Positions 7,413-11,450 of a stretch of DNA of 11,450 nucleotides are shown piece by piece. The stretch is taken from positions 1 through 11,450 of the forward strand of contig JAQGJF010000979.1 of NCBI GenBank assembly GCA_028290765.1. Direction: 5' to 3'. This DNA is from Tardiphaga sp. (GTDB taxonomy: Bacteria; Pseudomonadota; Alphaproteobacteria; Rhizobiales; Xanthobacteraceae). Numbering within the stretch: position 1 is the stretch's first letter; each line of letters opens with the position of its first letter. The notes under the pieces were generated by a model that saw nothing but the letters and a program-made list of their open reading frames with translations, had not been told where the DNA came from and did not search any database. The position numbers were made by a program, and so were the translations under genes.

Positions 7413-7594
7413 ATGGCAGGCCGCCTTGTTGTCTTGACCGTGGACGATGACGAGGAGGCCGGGCCGCGCTTCGCGAACTGCTGCTGTCGGTGGGAATCGA
7501 CGCGTGCTGCTTCGGATCGACGCAGGACTTGCGGGATGCGGACGTTCCGACGCGGCCGGAGTTGCGTTTCATGCGGCGGTCGCCTGCGCGATAA
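7413..7594 (+). pseudogene. Frameshifted FixJ/LuxR-type response-regulator receiver relic
   Basis: From ATG 7413 the frame reads MAGRLVVLTVDDDEE, the acidic-pocket start of a receiver domain. A one-base loss (or two-base gain) near 7458-7466 moves the continuation to another frame, which reads ALRELLLSVGIDACCFGSTQ and DLRDADVPTRP, the usual next segment in FixJ-like regulators. After that the sequence diverges and ends at a TAA (7592-7594). The phospho-acceptor Asp, the rest of the receiver and the LuxR helix-turn-helix are absent. It is a dead fragment. Nothing recognisable fills 7595-7776 before the AraC start. Confidence 0.65.
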
Positions 7595-7776
7595 CAGCCG
7601 TGGCGTCCATCCTATCCCAGAGTACGGGTCGATCTGTCTGCCGAACCTGCGTTATCAGACTCGCCGCACGATACCGTCGTGCAGCGCTTGCGATCATGAT
7701 TGCGGGCACACCGGAGGCAACGGCTCCGCGCCTCATTGGCGGGAGCGCAGGGCTTCCGCAACGCGAGCACAAGACC

Positions 7777-8730
7777 ATGAATAAACCGGATTTGCGCGAG
7801 GCTTCGCCGGAACATCCGCGAGCCGCATCCGAGGCGCGCCGGAGCAACGTGCCGGTTGCCGATGGGCGTCCTGCCGATGTGGAGATGGCCCGTGTGCTCG
7901 GGACCACGCCATCTCACTTGGCCTTGGATTCTTCCGGTGCCGGGATCGCCCACTGGAAACATGACCCGTTGCACGACGTCGTCGAGCCCATGACCCATCA
8001 CGTCATCATGGCTTACAACGGTTCGATGCAGCGCATGGAGCGGCGATCAGGAAGATCGGTTGCGATTGGAACGTTTCGTCCCGGGGTTTTGATCATCATT
8101 CCGGAAGGATCAAGCTCCCGGTGGGATATTCCGAAACCTGTCGATGTCGTTCAGCTCTATCTTCCGCACACAATGCTCGAGCGCGTTGCCCGCGAAGCCG
8201 ACACGGCCGCATCGACCGAACTCCTGGAGCGAACCGCACATCCCGACCCCATTACATCCCGATTGATTCTGACCGCGGCCGATGCCCTGGAGGGCAATGG
8301 GGCTCTGGATACGCTGTTCAGGCATCAGCTGATAGACCTCCTGGCCACGCGCGTCCTGGCGGCGCACACCGGCTCGCCAACCACGCTTCAGCCGACCATG
8401 GGTGGGCTGTCGCCGAAGGTCCTGCTCCGCGCCATCGAACGCTTGCGCTCGGACAGTGATGCGGACGTCTCGCTCGCGGCGCTCGCTTCGGAGGCCGGGC
8501 TGTCGCGCTTCCACTTCTGTCGCGCCTTCAAGGAAAGCACCGGGCTTTCGCCGCATGCCTGGCTGCGCCAATACCGGCTCGAGCAGGCCATGAACATGCT
8601 GCGCGACACCGAGGCCTCGGTCGTCTCCGTGGCAGCGGCGCTTGGCTATTCCTCCCAGACCGCCTTCGCCGCGGCGTTCAAAAAGCTGACCGGCGAAACC
8701 CCGAGCGATTGGCGGAGGCGCGTGCGTTAG
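7777..8730 (+). CDS. AraC-family transcriptional regulator of the duplicated hydrolase cassette
   Basis: 317 residues from the ATG at 7777. A variable leader (1-40) is followed by a cupin-type sensor region (about 45-195; TFRPGVLIIIPEGSSSRWDI, VDVVQLYLPHTMLERVA). Two helix-turn-helix units follow: VSLAALASEAGLSRFHFCRA (231-250) and VVSVAAALGYSSQTAFAAAF (282-301), ending GETPSDWRRRVR. The frame is open back to 7447, but that extension runs through the receiver relic. An ATG at 7696 has no ribosome-binding site; 7777 itself has only a weak one, so the start is the likeliest rather than certain. The gene sits upstream of a direct-repeat promoter and a broken hydrolase, and its last codons match the AraC remnant at 3563-3628. 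It probably binds both copies of that promoter. Confidence 0.9.
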   Translation: MNKPDLREASPEHPRAASEARRSNVPVADGRPADVEMARVLGTTPSHLALDSSGAGIAHWKHDPLHDVVEPMTHHVIMAYNGSMQRMERRSGRSVAIGTFRPGVLIIIPEGSSSRWDIPKPVDVVQLYLPHTMLERVAREADTAASTELLERTAHPDPITSRLILTAADALEGNGALDTLFRHQLIDLLATRVLAAHTGSPTTLQPTMGGLSPKVLLRAIERLRSDSDADVSLAALASEAGLSRFHFCRAFKESTGLSPHAWLRQYRLEQAMNMLRDTEASVVSVAAALGYSSQTAFAAAFKKLTGETPSDWRRRVR

Positions 8731-8795
8731 AGCATGATCCCGAAAAGTGGATACCGGTTTTCGGATAAGATCATGCTTAAACAATAAACAAGAAG
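8731..8795. repeat. Palindromic element inserted right after the AraC stop codon
   Basis: Inverted arms AGCATGATC (8731-8739) and GATCATGCT (8769-8777) flank inner arms CGAAAA and TTTTCG, and a short A-rich tail runs to 8795. The first base follows the TAG directly. In the sister locus the stop at 3626-3628 is followed within one base by the sequence that here resumes at 8796, so this 65-bp segment is present in one copy and absent from the other. From memory it belongs to a very common repeat family of Bradyrhizobium and related genomes. The strong hairpin may also end or stabilise the regulator's transcript. Confidence 0.8.
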
Positions 8796-8798
8796 CAG

Positions 8799-8857
8799 CA
8801 ATCTCTCTACAGGTACGTCAATCGCTCTGGGGCAGTCACGGGTTTGGTCCGCTAAAT
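8799..8857 (+). promoter_or_regulatory. Direct-repeat operator and promoter of the hydrolase pseudogene
   Basis: CAATCTCTCT (8799-8808) and CAATCGCTCT (8819-8828) repeat with a 20-bp period, and GCTAAAT (8851-8857) follows the second repeat at the same distance as GCTAGAT does in the sister promoter. Only one base of the first repeat differs from the left copy. Conservation of both repeats and of all spacings, while the gene downstream has decayed, supports a real regulator-binding promoter. It could now drive the flavoprotein gene at 9337. Confidence 0.65.
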
Positions 8858-8900
8858 CAGGATCATCGCGGTGCTCGCGAACAACAGAGGGAGACGAACA

Positions 8901-9221
8901 ATGACCTGGAAGAACCTGGTCGGCGGACATGCAATCACATCGCGACGGAGGGTCGTCGCAAGTGCCCTGGTGTACGGACTTTCACTGACGGTTCGCTTCA
9001 CGTCAGCGACGGGCGACGAAACCGAAAATCCGTCGCAAGCGGCTCAAGGTACCAATCTAATGAGTGCCGTCATGATCAACGACGGCGGCCAAATCTTCAA
9101 GAATTGGCCTCTGAAGCCCGCTCACTCGATCGTCTTTCAACGCGGCTGGCCACTCGGTTCCCGAGGATGCCAAGCGGCATGTGAACGCCCCATGCCAATG
9201 CTCGACTGCTCCCCTCCATAG
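8901..9221 (+). pseudogene. Broken paralogue of the Tat-exported alpha/beta hydrolase
   Basis: The ATG at 8901 has a strong AGGGAG site (8888-8893). The first part matches the intact hydrolase: twin-arginine signal ITSRRRVVASALVYGLSLTV (compare [20 protein letters not shown]), then INDGGQIF, and FQRGWPL against FHHGWPL. Right after GWPL the DNA jumps to sequence equivalent to 4640 onward of the intact gene (CGAGGATGCC against CGAGGCTGCC, then CGGCATGTG). About 650 bp are therefore missing, including the nucleophile Ser and catalytic Asp. The jump shifts the frame, which stops at 9219-9221. A possible last trace of the original C-terminus (ANELQRR) lies at about 9271-9295. The product cannot be a working hydrolase, but it might still be exported as a short peptide. 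Confidence 0.85.
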
Positions 9222-9324
9222 GGGTCCAGGCGCCTTCGTTTCACGCCTTCGCGTCGTCGTCGATCGCTGCCGCCAACGAGCTGCAGCGGCGGTAACGCGC
9301 GGATTTTCGAGAGAATCAAACCAC

Positions 9325-9329
9325 AGGAG
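9325..9329 (+). promoter_or_regulatory. Ribosome-binding site that fixes the flavoprotein start
   Basis: AGGAG lies seven bases before the ATG at 9337. The frame is open back to an ATG at 9181, but that extension overlaps the hydrolase pseudogene and precedes the N-terminal dinucleotide-binding strand MRLVIIGAG, which belongs at the very start of this protein family. Confidence 0.85.
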
Positions 9330-9336
9330 TAAATCC

Positions 9337-10572
9337 ATGAGACTCGTCATCATAGGCGCCGGCTTCGCCGGCATGTACGCCGCGCTTTCCGCTGCCCGCC
9401 TGCGCGACATCCAGGGCGTCTCGCCCAAGGCACTCGAGATCGCGCTCATCGCGCCCGAGCCGACGCTGGTGGTTCGCCCCCGGCTCTATGAGCCGAAACC
9501 CGAGACTCTGACGGCGCCGCTGCAGGAGGTCCTCGATGCCGTCGATGTCGTCTACGTGCAAGGCAGCGCCGAGTCGATCGAAACCAGGTCCCGCAGGGTT
9601 GAAGTCGTCGCCGGCAAGACTCCGCTAAACAAGACTCCGCTAAACAAGGCTCCGCGAAAATCGATCGCCTACGACCGGCTGGTTGTGGCCACCGGCAGCC
9701 GGCTGTTCCGTCCGAACATTCCCGGCCTCGCCGAGCACGGCTTCAGCGTCGATCAGCTCGACGATGCCCTCGCGCTCGACCGGCACCTGCACGGCCTGAA
9801 GGATCGGCCGGCATCGAAGACACGCGATACCGTCGTCGTCGCCGGTGGCGGGTTCACAGGTATCGAAGCGGCAACCGAGATGCCCTCCCGCCTCCGCGCG
9901 ATCCTCGGCAAGGACGCCAGGCCGCGCGTCATCATCGTCGAACGCAACGGTGCAATCGCCCCGGACATGGGCGCGGAGGCCCGGCCGGTGATCGAGGAGG
10001 CCCTGCGCAAGCTCGGGGTGGAGACCCGGGTCGGGGTCGGGGTCGCGTCGCTGGACAAATCCGGCGTCACGCTTTCCGACGGCGAACATATCGAAAGCGC
10101 GACCGTGATCTGGGCCGCCGGCATTCGCGCCGCGCCGCTGACCGCGCAGATCCCCGCCGAGCGCGACAATTTCGGCCGGCTGCTGGTCGACCGTGATTTG
10201 CGCGTACCGCAGGTGCCGGGCGTCTTCGCCACCGGCGATGCCGCTCGCGCAGCCAGCGACGATGTCGGCAACTATGCGCTGATGTCGTGCCAGCACGCCA
10301 CGCGGATGGGCGCCTTTGCCGGCAACAACGCCGCCGCCGAGCTGCTGGGCGTTGCGACCAAGCCCTATCACCAGAAGGGATACGTCACCTGTCTCGACCT
10401 CGGCGAAGCCGGCGCGCTGTTTACGCGCGGCTGGGACCGCAAGGTGGAGCTGGTCGGCGCCGTGGCCAAGAAGACCAAGCAGGAGATCAACACCGTCTGG
10501 ATCTATCCGCCGCGGGCCGAGCGTGCGGCGGCGCTGGCGGCGGCCGATCCGGAGCATGTCACCGAGGTGTAG
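9337..10572 (+). CDS. Type II NADH dehydrogenase-like FAD-dependent oxidoreductase
   Basis: 411 residues with the two-dinucleotide-fold architecture. The FAD-binding GAGFAG (7-12) follows the first strand MRLVII. The NAD(P)H-binding GGGFTG (170-175) lies in DTVVVAGGGFTGIEAATEM. The second FAD motif GVFATGDAA is at 295-303, and a C-terminal region (YHQKGYVTCLDLGEAGALFT, then WIYPP) typical of NDH-2-like proteins follows. Such enzymes pass electrons from NAD(P)H through FAD to a quinone or another acceptor, usually as peripheral membrane proteins. True respiratory function is not provable here and the acceptor is unknown. A 15-bp tandem repeat inserts KTPLN units (94-108) in the loop before YDRLVVATG. 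The gene lies 115 bp after the hydrolase pseudogene and 78 bp before the MBL gene, so the last two may be cotranscribed. Confidence 0.93.
   Translation: MRLVIIGAGFAGMYAALSAARLRDIQGVSPKALEIALIAPEPTLVVRPRLYEPKPETLTAPLQEVLDAVDVVYVQGSAESIETRSRRVEVVAGKTPLNKTPLNKAPRKSIAYDRLVVATGSRLFRPNIPGLAEHGFSVDQLDDALALDRHLHGLKDRPASKTRDTVVVAGGGFTGIEAATEMPSRLRAILGKDARPRVIIVERNGAIAPDMGAEARPVIEEALRKLGVETRVGVGVASLDKSGVTLSDGEHIESATVIWAAGIRAAPLTAQIPAERDNFGRLLVDRDLRVPQVPGVFATGDAARAASDDVGNYALMSCQHATRMGAFAGNNAAAELLGVATKPYHQKGYVTCLDLGEAGALFTRGWDRKVELVGAVAKKTKQEINTVWIYPPRAERAAALAAADPEHVTEV
9616..9660 (+). repeat. 15-bp in-frame tandem repeat inside the flavoprotein gene
   Basis: Two exact units of AAGACTCCGCTAAAC (9616-9630, 9631-9645) are followed by a diverged third (AAGGCTCCGCGAAAA, 9646-9660). 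They encode KTPLN, KTPLN and KAPRK. The insertion sits in a surface loop of the first FAD-binding lobe, where a length change should be tolerated. Confidence 0.9.
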
Positions 10573-10589
10573 GCACCTCACTCGAAATG

Positions 10590-10618
10590 GGCCGTGCTTC
10601 TCGCACAAGAGCGCGGCC
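10590..10618 (+). other. Possible intercistronic hairpin
   Basis: GGCCGTGCT (10590-10598) can pair with AGCGCGGCC (10610-10618), nine pairs with one G-U, over an 11-base loop. It lies between the flavoprotein stop and the MBL start and has no T-run after it. It could moderate read-through or protect the upstream transcript. It is only a structural suggestion. Confidence 0.35.
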
Positions 10619-10650
10619 TGCTTAACCGATACCAACCAGGAATTCTTACC

Positions 10651-11450
10651 ATGAAGCAGGAGACAAAAATGACCATGATGCAGAAGACAAACACGAGCCT
10701 GGACAACACCTCACACCCCGGCAGATCGAAACCTGACGAATTGGTTCCGTCGCGTTACGCGGTGCGCGTCGGCGACATCGACGTGCTGGTGGTCAGCGAT
10801 GGCGTGCTGCCGCTCCCAACCGCAATGTTGGGCCACAACGCCGACCCGGCCGTCCGGGCGGCCTGGCTGAACGACATGTTCCTGCCGCCGGACGCTTTCG
10901 ATTGGGCGCTGAACGTGGTCGTGGTGCGTAGCGGCGGCCAGACCATTCTCATCGACGCCGGGCTGGGGCTCGATCCGGATTTGCACTTGCCGCGGGCCGG
11001 ACAGTTGATCATGCGACTGGAGGCCGCCGGCATCGATCTTGCGTCCGTGACCGATGTGGTGCTGACCCACATGCACATGGATCACGTTGGCGGGCTTCTC
11101 GTCGACGGGGTGAAGGAGCGGCTGCGTCCGGACCTGCGGATCCACGTGGCGGCCGCCGAGGTCAAGTTCTGGGAGGCGCCCGATTTTTCCCACGTCTCCA
11201 TGCCGCCGGGATTTCCGGACGCGCTTCGGTCGACCGCCAAGCGGTTCGCGAAAGAGTACCGCAGCCGGTTGCGGACGTTCGAGGAGGAGCACGAGGTGGC
11301 GCCGGGGGTGGTCGTCACTCGCACCGGCGGCCACACCCCCGGGCACAGCGTGGTCCGTTTGGCGTCCGGCGGCGATCGGCTGACCTTCGCCGGCGATGCC
11401 GTGTTCGCGGTCGGGTTTGAACACCCCGACTGGCACAACGGTTTCGAACA
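10651..11450 (+). CDS. Metallo-beta-lactamase-fold hydrolase (lactonase-like), C-terminus outside the window
   Basis: 266 codons are present with no stop before the right edge. Metal-site motifs are clear: THMHMDH giving HxHxDH at 140-145, GGHTPGH with His228, FAGDA with Asp249, and probably His258 in EHPDW. The strand motif ILIDAGLG (99-106) precedes them. The overall pattern is that of the binuclear-zinc MBL superfamily, and the spacing resembles the N-acyl-homoserine lactonase-like branch; the substrate is nonetheless unproven. No signal peptide is seen, so it is likely cytoplasmic. Two starts are plausible: ATG 10651 with AGGAA eight bases upstream (10638-10642), and ATG 10669 with AGGAG six bases upstream (10658-10662). 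The longer form is listed. It follows the flavoprotein by 78 bp on the same strand. Confidence 0.92.
   Translation, partial: MKQETKMTMMQKTNTSLDNTSHPGRSKPDELVPSRYAVRVGDIDVLVVSDGVLPLPTAMLGHNADPAVRAAWLNDMFLPPDAFDWALNVVVVRSGGQTILIDAGLGLDPDLHLPRAGQLIMRLEAAGIDLASVTDVVLTHMHMDHVGGLLVDGVKERLRPDLRIHVAAAEVKFWEAPDFSHVSMPPGFPDALRSTAKRFAKEYRSRLRTFEEEHEVAPGVVVTRTGGHTPGHSVVRLASGGDRLTFAGDAVFAVGFEHPDWHNGFE

Noticed and set aside
7447..7776. Extension of the second AraC regulator back to 7447
   Set aside because: It passes through the receiver relic in a different frame and adds 110 residues with no similarity to AraC sensor domains.
9640..10635. A 331-codon minus-strand open frame opposite the flavoprotein
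   Set aside because: It is antisense to a clear FAD/NAD(P)H-binding protein. The composition is typical of antisense GC-rich frames and no ribosome-binding site is evident.

Overview
The window looks like part of a Bradyrhizobium-type (Nitrobacteraceae, Rhizobiales) chromosome. This rests on the high GC content with GC-rich third codon positions, on the gene families present, and on several intergenic palindromic repeats that resemble the dispersed repeats common in those genomes. Genus level is an inference from memory, not from a search.

Layout. Positions 1-1291 hold a divergent pair: the start of a Bug/TctC-type periplasmic solute-binding protein on the minus strand and an IclR-family regulator on the plus strand. 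They share a 114-bp intergenic region with a near-perfect palindrome. Positions 1479-3170 encode a methyl-accepting chemotaxis protein. Positions 3171-3727 are a scar region: a palindromic repeat, the 3' end of an unidentified minus-strand gene, and the last codons of a lost AraC-type gene. Then come a Tat-exported alpha/beta hydrolase of the non-heme haloperoxidase type (3728-4717), two intergenic repeats, a catalase-fold peroxidase-like protein (4989-5948), and a convergent AraC-type regulator (5998-6906). Positions 6907-7776 contain no intact gene, only a frameshifted FixJ/LuxR-type receiver relic and a dispersed repeat. They are followed by a second AraC-type regulator (7777-8730), a broken paralogue of the hydrolase (8901-9221), a type II NADH dehydrogenase-like flavoprotein (9337-10572), and a metallo-beta-lactamase-fold hydrolase that runs off the end (10651-11450).

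Main observation. The window carries two copies of one ancestral cassette: AraC regulator, operator-promoter, then Tat-exported hydrolase. They have decayed in opposite ways. The left copy kept the hydrolase and lost all but about 20 codons of the regulator. The right copy kept the regulator and lost about 650 bp from the middle of the hydrolase. Both keep a pair of 10-bp direct repeats (consensus CAATCGCTCT) 20 bp apart, followed at an identical distance by a -10-like GCTARAT. The surviving regulator may therefore control the surviving hydrolase from about 4 kb away, and perhaps the flavoprotein and MBL genes next to it. The neighbourhood (haloperoxidase-type hydrolase, catalase-fold protein, NAD(P)H flavoprotein, lactonase-like MBL protein, two AraC regulators) suggests an inducible redox or electrophile-response group. 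That role is inference. No phage, CRISPR array, RNA gene or intact insertion sequence was seen.
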